From assembly GCF_049243985.1 (NCBI RefSeq), contig NC_135379.1, forward strand, positions 25,989,001 to 26,053,000: 64,000 nucleotides of DNA, written 5' to 3'. The stretch is from Paroedura picta. Its lineage: Eukaryota > Chordata > Lepidosauria > Squamata > Gekkonidae. Positions 12,355 through 23,558 of the stretch are shown here, piece after piece (positions within the stretch are counted from its first letter, which is position 1; each line of letters begins with the position of its first letter). The position numbers and the translations under genes were made by a program. A model generated the notes under the pieces. It did not search any database and had not been told where the DNA came from. It saw only the letters and a list, made by a program, of their open reading frames with translations.

Positions 12355-13005
12355 ACCTTGAAGGGCCCACATCTGCATTGGCCCACATTGGAGGGCCCAC
12401 ATCTGAAGCAGCTGCATTGGTTACCAATTGCGTTCTGGATCAAGTTCGAGGTTTCTGTATTAACCTTAAAGGCCATTTGTGATCTGAGCCCCACATATTT
12501 GAGGCACCACCTGTCTCCTTATGCCCTCCATAGGGTCCTTCACTGTGGGTTTAAATCTGCTGGTGGTCCCTGGCCCATGGAAGGTACACCTGCCTTGACT
12601 AGGGCCAGGGTCTTCTCTGTCCTGGTGCCAACCTAGTAGAATGAGCTCTCAGAAGAGCTGAGGGCCCTGAAGGAGCTCGCGCAGTTCCACAGGGCCTGCA
12701 AGATGGAGCTCTTTGGCCAAGAATTTGGCTGAGGCCAGGCTTTGGAAGATCCAGGGACCCTCCTCAGGATGCCTGGTACACCTAGGGCAGGAGGTGCTCC
12801 TTTGCTAGGCCAGCTGGGTGTGGAGTATAAGCAGTGGGCTGTTTCAACTTGCACTAGACTGATGGGTTCGGAGGGACGAAGAGAGATTATGCTGCCAGGG
12901 GTTTTATAACTGTATTTTATTGTATTTTATGGAGGTTTTATTGTAAACCGCCATGAGCTGGCTTGATAAAGTAGTGGCGGTCAACGAATTAAATAAATAG
13001 ATAAA
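12355..13005 (+). mobile_element. L2 LINE 3' part with 3' UTR
   Basis: QLHWLPIAFWIKFEVSVLTL is encoded at 12,400-12,460, followed by ALTRARVFSVLVPT, the end block CAGGGCCTGCAAGATGGAGC, and a 3' UTR GTAAACCGCCATGAGCTGGC ending in AAATAAATAGATAAAATAAG. One internal 13-bp duplication, GGGCCCACATCTG, occurs at the 5' edge. Confidence 0.85.
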
Positions 13006-13117
13006 ATAAGAACAATTTCTTCTCATAACTCAAAGTAAGCCTTCAGTATTGAAATAATTTCTCTGCCAGCCCCCTGCAGCATGCCACTTCTTGCATACTG
13101 TAGACTAGAAAGTGCAA

Positions 13118-13215
13118 CTCTCCAGTGAAATCCTATGCAGTTATTTCAATCTAAACCAATTGATATCAAGGGTCTTAGTACGGAGTAACTCTGCATGAGA
13201 TTGTACTGCAAAATT
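13118..13215. repeat. Degenerate interspersed repeat, same family as 5,385
   Basis: TGAAATCCTATGCAGTTATT and GAGTAACTCTGCATGAGATTGTACTGCA follow the same layout; strongly diverged. Confidence 0.4.
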
Positions 13216-13288
13216 GGAGCAGCTGATTTGCGGCTAACCTTTGGAGTGACCATTTCTAACTCTGAAATATAAACTGATTTCTCTAAAC

Positions 13289-13616
13289 CAGCATTTCTTA
13301 AATTTTCTACCATTGAGAAACCCCTGAAACATTCTTCATGCTTTCAGAAACCCCAGAAGTGGCATGATCAGGCAGAATATGATTGGGAAGCATAGCTGTG
13401 TACATGCCAATCCAGGGCTCCTCTCTTTCCAACCCCCTCCAAGCCCATCCTTCACCATGGGGGGCAGGTCCAAATTACCATATATAGTCATACCACTCAA
13501 TAAATGTTTAACAGATTAAAAATAAAAAAATTAATTAACTCCCACCCATTCAGGAAACCCTTCCAAGGACACCAAGAAGCCCTAGGATTTCACGAAACCC
13601 TAGTTGAGAAAGCCTG
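13289..13616. mobile_element. Non-autonomous hAT element (CAGCATTTCTTAA family)
   Basis: Starts CAGCATTTCTTAA and ends GTTGAGAAAGCCTG, with perfect 8-bp duplications CTCTAAAC at 13281-13288 and 13617-13624. 328 bp, no coding capacity. Confidence 0.9.
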
Positions 13617-13624
13617 CTCTAAAC

Positions 13625-14723
13625 ATATTAGGTTATGAGATTCCCGGCCATAGATTGCTTCCACATGGAGGTTTTGCTCTGCATTCCAGCCCTCAACCAA
13701 TTTTTTTTTTACATCTGTACAACATCATCATATAATTGTTTAATTTCTGGTTTTCCATAACTTCACTGCCTTTCCCCAGATCTAAATAAGGAGTCATGTC
13801 GGTCTGAAGTACCGGAACAAATTTTGAGTCCAATGGCCCTCCCTTTCAATTAATAGGGAATAGGTCTGGAGTGTAAAATTATATGATAAACGGGCAAGAA
13901 GTAGATGTCAATAAGTGGATATTTAATTCTTTTCATCACTGTAGCTTTTTTTTGGGGGGGGGGGTTAAAAACACCCCAAATTATTCCAGCATCTCTGGCA
14001 TCTTTTTGTTCCTGATGTGAGGCAAGGCAAATGATATTGGCAATGATTTTCATGGCTGGGCAAGTATAAAGCTATTAAAGCCACTGTACAAACATGCCAT
14101 GCGCGTGCCAAGCCCCCTGTAGAAGGTGTGTGCACAGAGGAGAACTTATTTTTCTTTCTGCTTGTCAGCAATCCACACTGTAAGACATCTTAATGAACAT
14201 TTTTGACAATTTAGTGTTGAAACATTTAAGACAGACAACCCGTTTCATAATGGAACAGATACGGGAGCCGTCTGTGGTTTCATTAAGGCATCTCTTGCTT
14301 TGGTACCTGAGGGTCTGTACCGAAGCCCACTGACGTCAGTGGAAGTATTTATTCCCTTGACTTTAAGGGTCTTGGATCCGGACATTAACTACGTGAAGAA
14401 GAAAAAAATGACAGAGTGTGCCCCAGGTGGAAACATTCCTGCTCCTTTCCTTGTTCTTAGCATGCATGTTACAATATGAAATGGAGTAGGAGGCAAAAGA
14501 AGAAATCTGGAGGGTAAGATGTACGATGAAAAGATTAATACATGAGAAGGAGCGGCTTTTAACCATTAAGAAAATATTTTTTTGTCAGTTACAGCACATT
14601 GATTATGGCTGTGCATCTACCTTGGTTACCACTGGGTCAAGACTCTTTACTAGAAATAGTCAAATGCAGGGAGAGGGTCATAGTATGAGGTCTCTCTTAG
14701 CAATATTGTTTCTCTATTTTATG
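13625..14723. other. Unannotated intergenic stretch
   Basis: Holds a T run followed by a G run near 13,950; otherwise nothing recognised. Confidence 0.55.
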
Positions 14724-14731
14724 TTATAGGT

Positions 14732-15148
14732 CAGTAGTCCCCAACCTTTTTATCACCGGGGACCACTCAATGCTTGACAATTTTACTGAGGCCCGGTGGG
14801 GGGGGGTAGTTTACTCCTCTACTCTCAACCACTGCCCTAACGCGCTCTGATCGCTATGGTAATGTTTAAACATCCCTTCAAAATAAGATACAGACACGCC
14901 ACAACAATGAACATAAGGAACATTTTATTTTCATGGAAATTTTAACTCATGACAATGACAAATCAATGGGAACCCTGAGCTTGGTTCTCTGCAATGAGAT
15001 ATTCCCATCTGAGAGTGATGGGAGACAATGACATCCGAAGTATGTTGTAAAGGGCCGGGGGGGGGGGGAAGAAGGCGTCCTTCAGGGCCCACCTCCAATT
15101 AGTCAAAGGACCACATGTGGTCCACGGCCCACAGGTTGGAGATCGCTA
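14732..15148. mobile_element. Non-autonomous hAT element (CAGTAGTCCCCAACC family)
   Basis: Starts CAGTAGTCCCCAACC and ends GGTTGGAGATCGCTA. Flanks TTATAGGT (14724-14731) and TTACAGGT (15149-15156) form an 8-bp duplication with one mismatch. Two long G runs inside. Ends resemble those of the coding hAT at 39,896, which may have supplied the transposase. Confidence 0.85.
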
Positions 15149-15156
15149 TTACAGGT

Positions 15157-17393
15157 GATATTCTGCTCTTCATATATATTGCTTCTCCATATAAATATGT
15201 TTTTTTAATGTGGCAGAAGCATCATTCAGAAACTTGTTCCTCTACTAATCAAAATCTGGGGCACACCTTAGCTTGTACAGATGGTTTGGTGCTACAAGAA
15301 CAAACCTTCATCTCTCTTTCCCTTGCATAACAAGAGCTACTCCCAGGTTTGTGGCAAGCCATTGTTCATTGTTGCCTTAAAACCGTACTAAGGATTAGAT
15401 AGAATCCATTTTACTGTTGGTGAACAAGAAAAGAGAGGTTCCCTTTGACTGCCATAAAAGACTGTGCTGGGGGGTCATAAGACCTATGTGGGCAAAAGCT
15501 ATGTACGTCCTTCACATTGTGGTGCAAGAATCAAGGTAGGGGCTGAAGCTACCAGTTCTAAAGATTAGATGTTGTTCCAGCAAAGGTGAAGGGTGAACTG
15601 AGGGCTAAAATACTCCTGCAAGGAGGTGGATAGACAAGCCTCACCCTTCCAGGAGTAGGCTACTAGCTCTCAAAGCCGCCTTGCCTAGTTTTGATGGCAA
15701 GTATCCCAATGGGGAGGGGGGGGGAGGCTGAGGTCTTTGCAAGGCATGAGATGTCAATTAGGAAAATACTTCTGGTTCAAAGGAAGGCCCTGACATTAAA
15801 GGTTCAAGATTCACATCTGAGTCATAAGGCAGGAATTTATCTCAGGGTAAGAGAGCTGACAGTCTCATCGGGTTGCCTGGCATGTCAAAAGTGGTCCTTG
15901 GAGGTGTCTCAACTGTCTCCTTCTGTGGTGGTATCAGATGCTCAGCCTTCTCCTAATCCGAGCCTTCAGGTTCCGTATCTGGTGAGGAGTCGGTACTCTG
16001 GTCCACAACAGTCTGATGAGGACTTGTAGTAAGGAAGGAACTTAGTAGAGATTGAGTGAAAAAGCTGGCTGGGTCCAAGCAAATGGCTTCTGCTCACCAC
16101 CCAGGCTAGTGTAATTTTATAAAGAATATTGATGGAAATCTGATCTTTTATAGCAAATATCCTTTTGAAATTTTGAGAACCAAGAGTGGGTGCCACAACA
16201 ATATGGTTTTCATATTCACTGGAGCTAATTATAGAAAGTTCAGAGGTTCATAGCCAAGTATCCTCCTATGAGGAAGGCAGCACTTTCTCATCCACTGCTC
16301 CTTACAGACATAACAGTGATGCTTCCTTGATCTTCTGAAGCACATCCTGCTCCAATGAGATGGACTGCTTTGGAGAACAAACACTTTCAGGGAAAAGGAA
16401 ATGGACTCAAGGAAGCACATAAATGAATGAGCCATGTACCCAGGGAACTGGATCACTGCTGGTTAATACTGGGGAAGAATGGTTGTTTATCCAGCCAAGA
16501 TATCCTGTTAATGCTTGAAAATACCATTTTGGGATTACACCTATCCCCCCTGAATGAAAGGATCAGATCAAACATTTTCTAGACTTTGTGAGAGGTTACG
16601 TTTTGGACTGTGGGCAGAAACAGGCCTATTCCTAGATATACTGTAACATATTGATGTCGTAGGAAAAATTAAAATGGAAAACCTTAGTCATCTGTTTTGT
16701 TTTTGCCCTCTATTTTTTCTCTTCTTCCTCCTCCATTCCTTTTCCAATCTCCTTTGGGATTTTATCCTTCTTCTGAATGGTTGAGAAGGAGGGGCTTTGT
16801 TTTGTTGCATGCATTCATAAACTTTAATGTTGATTTATAGCAACCAAAGTACGATTTAATGCAAACCTTCTTCCTTTCTCCAAATTTCCAGTTTGGCTCA
16901 AAATAAATTGCTTTAATCTCCCCTGATGATGAACTGGAAGCAAAGTTACACTCAATAAATTTCTCTAAACTTTTCCCCAGTCATGCACTGTTCACACAAC
17001 CTTCTGCACGCAGGCAGATGTAATAAAATAATGCATTGCTTGTATAAAGGTTCTTGCATTCTTCTTGGGTTTAAGAAGCACCAAAGAAATGTGATAAAAT
17101 TGCTGAAGATGCTTTGTAAACTGAAGTGTGGCTTGAGTGTTCAGCCACAGCGGCAGCTGCTGTGTCAAAACACTAAAAAGGTAGAGCTAGATGAATATGT
17201 GGCTCCATACCACGTCCAGATGTCCTTTCTTTAGACACTGGCTTAATGCCAAATTAAATTCTGTGGTAGAAAACCTTATTACAGCTTCATTTCAGGATCA
17301 TATTTTCAGCATTCTCGCCATAATCCTAAAAGTCAAAAGTATTAGTTCTGTTAAAAATTAAAGATCTGATGCTTAAGTTGTTTAGAAATACAT
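15157..17393. other. Unannotated intergenic stretch
   Basis: A 112-codon plus frame at 15,691-16,029 has no recognisable domain and no splice or promoter context, so it is not called as a gene. Nothing else seen. Confidence 0.5.
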
Positions 17394-17644
17394 CCGGAAG
17401 AAGTTCCCGACAGAGCGGTTTCTCAGTGGAACAGGCTTCCTTGGGAGGTCGTGGGTTTGGAAATTTTTAAACAGAGGTTGGATAGCCATCTGACAGAGAG
17501 GCTGATTCTGTGAAGGCAAAGGGTGGCAGGTTACAGTAGATGAGCGATTGGGATGTGAGTATCCTGCATAGTGCAGGGGGTTGGACTAGATGACCCATGA
17601 GGTCCCTTCCAACTCTATTATTCTATGATTCTGTTCTATGATTT
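17394..17644 (+). mobile_element. CR1 LINE 3' end
   Basis: Includes the end of the reading frame (TTTCTCAGTGGAACAGGCTT), then TTTAAACAGAGGTTGGATAG and the TTCTATGATTCTG tail. Confidence 0.88.
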
Positions 17645-17691
17645 AGCCCTATTGGGGATTAAATATGTTAAATGAATAGGAGAAAATGAGA

Positions 17692-17905
17692 TACAGTGGT
17701 TAGAGTCACAGACTAGGATGTGGGAATCTTGGGTTCAAATCCCAACTTTACCATAAAGTTTCCTGGGTGACTTTGGGCCAGTCACTCTTTCAGCCGGAAT
17801 TCCATCAAAGGTGAGGACAAAATGGAGGAGCATGGAAGAATGTGTTGGTTTCTGAGCTGCCTGGGGGAAATGGGGATTATGAAATGAACATATAAAATAA
17901 ATTAA
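17692..17905 (+). mobile_element. tRNA-derived SINE, second type
   Basis: A box ACAGTGGTTAGAG, B box GGGTTCAAATCCC, followed by GGGTGACTTTGGGCCAGTCA, as in common vertebrate tRNA/CORE SINEs, and an AAATAAATTAA tail. Confidence 0.8.
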
Positions 17906-18595
17906 TATCATGGCAATCCTTTGTGTATGTGGCTCTCTAGAAAATAAGTGGTCTGGAGATAAACTCTCTGCATGTGGGGGAGGGGGGAATGGACATTGTT
18001 CCTTCCCAGGGTACCTGTTTTGCTGTTAAAATCAGACCACCACCACCAATCCAGACACACACACACTTACAACTGGAGTATCCATCTTGAGTTATTTTGG
18101 AGGCTTCTTGTCTGGTGCCCCTTCTCAAGTTGGGGTCTACTTATGCCAGAGTGGATTCTATCCCTTCTACAGTGTCTGCAGCTAGGGAACAATGGTGCAT
18201 AATGGCTTGACAATATTAAATCTGATCCATTTTCACATGCTAAATTATCATTTTGGGTCATTCCAGGCCTAAAAATTGGGAAGAATTTTTTTTAAGCTTG
18301 GACTGACAGGGAGATTTTTACATTGGATCAATTGATTAAGTATGATGATGAGTTTTTGTAATTTTCCCAGATGAAGTCTAGATATCACTTGTCAGCTTCT
18401 GTTGAATGGCAGTATGTGTAATTCCAATATCTGCTAGTATCTAAATATGGCCCTGTGACATTAAATGCCTCAGAGTCCCCTTTGCTCTTAGGAACTTAAA
18501 AGGAATAAATGCAGAAAATTAAACCTAAAGTATTTGGTTATAAATATTTGATGTTGATTAGTAAATATGCATAGTCTCAAAAATGAATGGAATAA

Positions 18596-18960
18596 AGAGC
18601 TAGATAGCCCTATTTTGCCAAAGCAATGGGATATATGCCTTAAAGTTTATACCATCTCTCTCCCTGGATCTCAAATTTTGACCTGTTCTACAAAGGGTTA
18701 TGTTTAGGATATACTGGACATCACAGCAACTCTTTAGCAAAGGATTGCATAAATTGTCTCCTTGTTGGGCTTGTAACCCACAGGATGCATCCTTTACGCA
18801 TATGCTTTTAGTGGGTTCAGTCATTCATTTGGGGGTGGGGGATGGAGTTATTACTCATAGCATTTTTGTATTGGAATATTCATTGATTTTTGAAAATGTT
18901 TATGAACTTTCTCCCCATCTCCTGGAGGCTAAGCAATGGTCAATGAAAACGGACTCTCCG
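18596..18960 (+). mobile_element. L1-type LINE ORF2 C-terminal fragment
   Basis: Translates to YWTSQQLFSKGLHKLSPCWA with a following Cys/His-like stretch (CNPQDASFTHMLL), as in the C-terminal zinc-knuckle region of L1 ORF2. Interrupted by stops later. Confidence 0.6.
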
Positions 18961-18969
18961 TGGCTTTAA

Positions 18970-19012
18970 AGGTAAAAGGTAAAGGGATCCCCGGTGCAAG
19001 CACCGAGTCATG
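18970..19012 (-). mobile_element. Sauria-type SINE 3' tail fragment
   Basis: AAGGTAAAAGGTAAAGGGAT followed by CCCGGTGCAAGCACCGAGTCATG, the same as the 3' end of the two full copies; the rest is missing. Confidence 0.8.
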
Positions 19013-20474
19013 CTACAGCTAAAATACTCATATTACCTCTGGTAAATCAAATGGACTGAGGACCTTAGAACTTTTTGAATGCACGACACATAGATGACAA
19101 TTGCCTGTGGACATTTTCGGGTATTTGGAAACCCTTTATAGAGATTTATGTGTAGATCTGCCACCTCTTTTGTTATATTTTTGCCTCTATGCATGCCTTA
19201 TTTTTATTTTATTCAATTTAGTTGCTGCATTTTGATTTCTCCCTCTTTTTTTTTTCTCTGCTCTTTTTAATTTTTTTTTTTAATCAGACCTCCCACCCAC
19301 TCTGTCAATGTGATCAGGGCATGAAGTTCCATGTTTAAACAGACAGAACTGCTGCTGACACGTCTAAGTTGGCCCTGAGCAACAGCATTAAATCCACTGT
19401 TCCAACTGATTGCCAAAACAAGCCACACATGCTGAATAACTAGAAAGACTGTCACATTTTGTAAACAGGAAAATCTGACTCCTTGCAAAGTACTGTGTGG
19501 AAATATCAGGTTACCGCTGTGACCATTCTTTGGCAGGTTAAGAGGAACTTGAAAAGACACACTGGAAGGACAATGGCTAAAGTAGCACAAACAAGAAGGT
19601 GGATATGGCTTGATGGATCACATACACAAGTTCTTAATGTATACCTCACCAAATCTTGAGATGAAAAGCTGTAAGGAAAATGGAACGAAGTTGAAAAACA
19701 TCAGAGCACAGCATAATCAAACAGCAGAGCTTTCAATTTCTGCCAACTTCAAATGGCAGCAGCTCCTCTTCTTGAAATTTCCATTTTGATTTTCTTTCGG
19801 GTTAGGGAATCGAGGGATCTGTCTCCAGTTCTTATTTGGTTATCAAGCACCAAATCTATCCATACATTCCAACAAAACATATCCCAGAGCAGAACCCTCC
19901 TCATGACATGGTGTTTTTGCAAAGCTGAGTAAAATAGCTTCTATGAAGCTATTCATGGGGAGAAGAATAGTTCTCCTTGTCTTGTTGAACCGAGGCTTGA
20001 TTCTAACATATATGAGAATGAAATGGGAATGAGACAGTAGAATGGACTGAACCACTTCAGACTGCAGGGGGGGGAGGGAGTAAAGTTCAGTTGTTCCGTA
20101 ACATGTTACTCCACGGAAACAGAAAACTAGTAAAGTGGGGAGAAAATTTCTACCCCCTCTCTTTCTTGGTTATGCTGGTGTTCTGTTCAGAGAATTCCCC
20201 CCACCCAAGAGGTGTGATATTTCATAGTTCTTCACCTACAGTCTGACACTGGGCATTAAGGGATTAAGCGAGATCTCCTCAGGGGTTACACAGTCTTTCT
20301 CAGAGGTTTGGATGGACGCTGACATCACTAGACATCACTGGAGCCCAGTTCCCCTGTTGCTCTACAGGCCCAATCTCTTTCTCTAAAATGGAAATGGTAA
20401 ATGATCAGTGGATTGATTGGTCGGTTCCCACATTTTACTTCCCACCTACTTCTCTGAAGGGGCATGTCACCACT
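19013..20474. other. Unannotated intergenic stretch
   Basis: T-rich start (19,200-19,290), then unique-looking sequence; no gene recognised. Confidence 0.55.
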
Positions 20475-20543
20475 TTGGGGGTTCCTTGAAGCCTGAAAAA
20501 TACTTCAGGGGTTCCTCTATGGTCAAAAGATTGAATAAGGCTG
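20475..20543. mobile_element. End fragment of the 13,289 hAT family
   Basis: GGGGTTCCTTGAAGCCTGAA, AAATACTTCAGGGGTTCCTC and the terminal TTGAATAAGGCTG match the reversed left end of the family. Confidence 0.75.
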
Positions 20544-21149
20544 ACATATATAGATACAGGGTCTTGACCACCCCCCACAAGCAAAACCTCTCTTCCCTCA
20601 AGGGTCAGGTTTATTGGGGTAAGTGTTGTGGAACTCTCGGACCAGCCTGGAAGTCTTCACAGAAATGGAGAAGGAATCCTCAGAGGCTGGCTTATTTGCC
20701 TCCTGGGCCAGGGCCCTGAGGGCCACAGTCTACTGCTTTGGTTGAAATTCAGAATAAACAGCAGAACAAACGTTTTTTGTGCAAAAGAAGAATCGCCTTT
20801 GGGCGAACACTTTGACAATGTCCATTTCCTCTACTCCTCCTCTCTCAGAAAAACTCTGAATTCATACCTGGCCATTAGCATGACCAGAGGTCACTCTAAT
20901 ATGTAAACTGTCATTTTCAAAGGCTGAGGGTCAATCAGCCTCTGATGTCAGTGGTGGAACAGGACACTCTCACAACATTTCAGTAAAATGTTTGTTTATA
21001 TGACTGTTTGGAGGCCTGCAGGAAATTGTGGGAAGAGAGATAAACAGGTAGGACCTTGCCCTTTCAAAGCACTAACACTGCAGAGTAGCATCCTACTTAC
21101 CTACCCTTGAAACTCAGAAAGTTGGTAGGATAGTGCTGAAGTTCAGGGA

Positions 21150-21182
21150 CAGTTCGTTTGTTCGTTCATTCGTTCATTCATA
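21150..21182. repeat. (TTCG/TTCA)n short tandem repeat
   Basis: GTTTGTTCGTTCATTCGTTC and further TTCA units; impure. Confidence 0.8.
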
Positions 21183-21300
21183 GATTTATATACTGGCACT
21201 CTCAATTAGTCTTGCGGTGGTTTACAGTAAGACTTTAAAGTAAAGTACAACCCCTAAAAAACCCTTAAAACATTAACAATAAACATTAATTGATACCGAT
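21172..21300 (-). mobile_element. L2-like LINE 3' UTR remnant
   Basis: TTCATAGATTTATATACTGG and GCGGTGGTTTACAGTAA match the reversed L2 3' end seen at 56,090. Confidence 0.6.
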
Positions 21301-21630
21301 ACAATCAGAGTTCTAAATTCCTACTCCCTGTTCAGCTTGCGGTCAAATGAGCTGAACAATACGATCCTCAACTAGACATGGTATGGTGCAGGAAGATTTC
21401 CCATACCATTCCCTTTTCATGTAGTATGAGAAGTGAATTAGGACTGGAGAATCCATGCTTCAAAATATGCAGGCCCTAACCCTAATTGCACTCCAGGATG
21501 GCGTAGACTTCTTTTCGTCCTGCCTCTTTTGCACTTCAAAAAACTAGGACAGAAGAAACTTTTTTTTCCTTCTCTAATTCATTAATTAACCTTTTTTGGA
21601 ATAATTAATCTGCACCATTTTTTTTTCTGG

Positions 21631-21712
21631 TAGGGTTACCAGTTCTGCAGTGGCAAATGCTTGGAGTTTTTAGGGTAGTGGCTGAGAAGGATGGAGTTTC
21701 AGGGAACGTAAT
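21631..21712. mobile_element. Chompy-like MITE, half copy
   Basis: TAGGGTTACCAGTTCTGC and CTTGGAGTTTTTAGGGTAGTGG; only one side is recognisable. Confidence 0.5.
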
Positions 21713-23011
21713 CACATCTTCTGCTCTGGGAATTCTTCCAGTCTCTATGTTTTGGCTGTATCCCTATTAATAGGCACAAGGCCATCAGCTTGAGTATTAG
21801 ACGGTGTAACATTATGGGCCATTCTGGACAACTAAAAACATAGCGTCACACCCCCACCCCCCGCCATTTCTCACCTTCTTTCTCTCTTGCTTTCTTTTAC
21901 CGCTTTTTGGCACTTCCTGGCACTCCGCATCGCTGCTTGCAATGGCAGATGAGAGGGACATGCTATACACGCAACTCTCCCCCCACCTGTCTATCATGCC
22001 AGACAGCCAATCATCTTTCTCCCTGTTTTAAAGGGAGCACGATGCAAGTGATTTTGTTAAAAGTAAAACTTCTCTGTGCTATGCCTATGCATCTGATCAT
22101 AGTTGCATGGTGCTTATTTTAATGCCACCACTTTTGGAATAATGATCCTTGAAGCTTAAGAAAAGTAATTTTTCCCAATTTTTTGTTTTTTTGGGGGGAT
22201 GAGATGCATGCTTTGTGTGTCAACTGGTGGTGGAAACTTTTGTTTTGCTCAGCCTGGATGAATCAACGCATATTCGTTGCTCCAGGCAGTCTGCTACAAA
22301 AAAAAAGGCCTCATCCTTGGGAGAAGGGAGCCAGGTGCAAGGGTGGGCACTGAAGGCAGAGATCACGCTACTTTGCCTCCACACATTTCCTTAGCAGGTG
22401 CCTTGTTGGATGCTAGCGCTACATAGTTGGGGGAATCCAGTTTTGTGGATTCCCCAACTAGCGCTTTAAAATGGAGGATGTAGCTGCCAGTTTGCTGCTG
22501 GGAAGCTGGATGCTGATGTCATTTGAAATGCCAAAAATATGGTGTCTGCAAAAGGTAAGTATCTCACTATATTTTACGGGCGCAGAATGGCTCTATGTCA
22601 GTACTTCATGGAACACAGACAATATAAGGCCTATAAAGAGAAAAAATAGCAAGATTTACACATATTTACACATGTTGTTCATCTTATCTGCCACTACTGC
22701 TAAGTTTAAGTGAAAACTATCTTATCGCATCTTGGAATACCTAGAAATACATTCAAAATTATTAAGCATAGAAGGAAGCAGCAATTCTTTTCAGTCAGCT
22801 CTAAGAACAGATGTTTGAAGATTGCCATCTAGTGTCTATAAGGAGTGAGAACAAAAGCCTATTTTATCATTGGTATAGTGTACCCTTACATATACTCACC
22901 TTGTTAATCAAATATTATAATCTATACCTTGAAATGTGACCTTCAGTGGTTCATAATTATCATCAATACCATAACTTGTCCTGGCCAAGCTTTAATGTGG
23001 GACAAAGGATT
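21713..23011. other. Unannotated intergenic stretch
   Basis: Contains only the small hairpin at 22,425; otherwise nothing recognised. Confidence 0.55.
22425..22459. repeat. Short hairpin
   Basis: AGTTGGGGGAATCCA / TGGATTCCCCAACT around GTTTTG, one unpaired G; AGCGCT blocks lie on both outer sides. Confidence 0.8.
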
Positions 23012-23240
23012 AGAAGAAGAAGAAGAGTTGGTTCTTATATGCCGCTTTTCCCTACCCAAAGGAGGCTCAAAGCGGCTTACAGTCGCCTTCCCATTCCTCT
23101 CCCCACAACAGACACCCTGTGGGGTGGGTGAGGCTGAGAGAGCCCGCTTGGTCAGAACAGTTTTATCAGTGTCGCAGAATCGAACCTGGTATGCCAAATT
23201 AGAAATCCGCACTCCTAACCACTACACCAAACTGGCTCTC
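23012..23240 (-). mobile_element. tRNA-derived SINE with AAGAAG-type tail
   Basis: On the minus strand it begins GAGCCAGTTTGGTGTAGTGG (A box), has a B box GGTTCGATTC, and ends CGGCATATAAGAACCAACTC plus a CTT-rich tail. Full length, modest divergence. Other copies lie at 28,795, 34,453, 43,648 and 58,799. Confidence 0.85.
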
Positions 23241-23547
23241 ATCAGAGGGGTCAGAAAACTACTCAAGGGTAGAGAAGTCTCCTCCATATAATCCCCGCTA
23301 TGCCTGAGAGCCTGTGTCCCTTAGGTTCTTCAGTTAGAGGCCACTTGTCCTCTCTGCAACATCAAGCTCTCATTCAAGATCCAATGGAACAGGCAAATTA
23401 AGAACCCCCTAAATGGATCTATTTACCTCCAGCATCCCCACAGTCTCTGACAGGACCTTAGAAGCAAAGAAGGTAGAAGGGGAGCATAAGTTGGGGAGCA
23501 TAATAGTATGGGAGGAGAAAGAAACCAGCAATGAAGTTAACGGTACT

Positions 23548-23558
23548 AGAGACAGATT
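23548..23558. repeat. Target-site duplication, 3' side of BovB
   Basis: AGAGACAGATT, identical to 26321-26331 on the other side of the BovB insertion. Confidence 0.93.

Noticed and set aside
15691-16029. 112-codon plus frame
   Set aside because: No domain, no splice sites supporting it as an exon, no promoter context.
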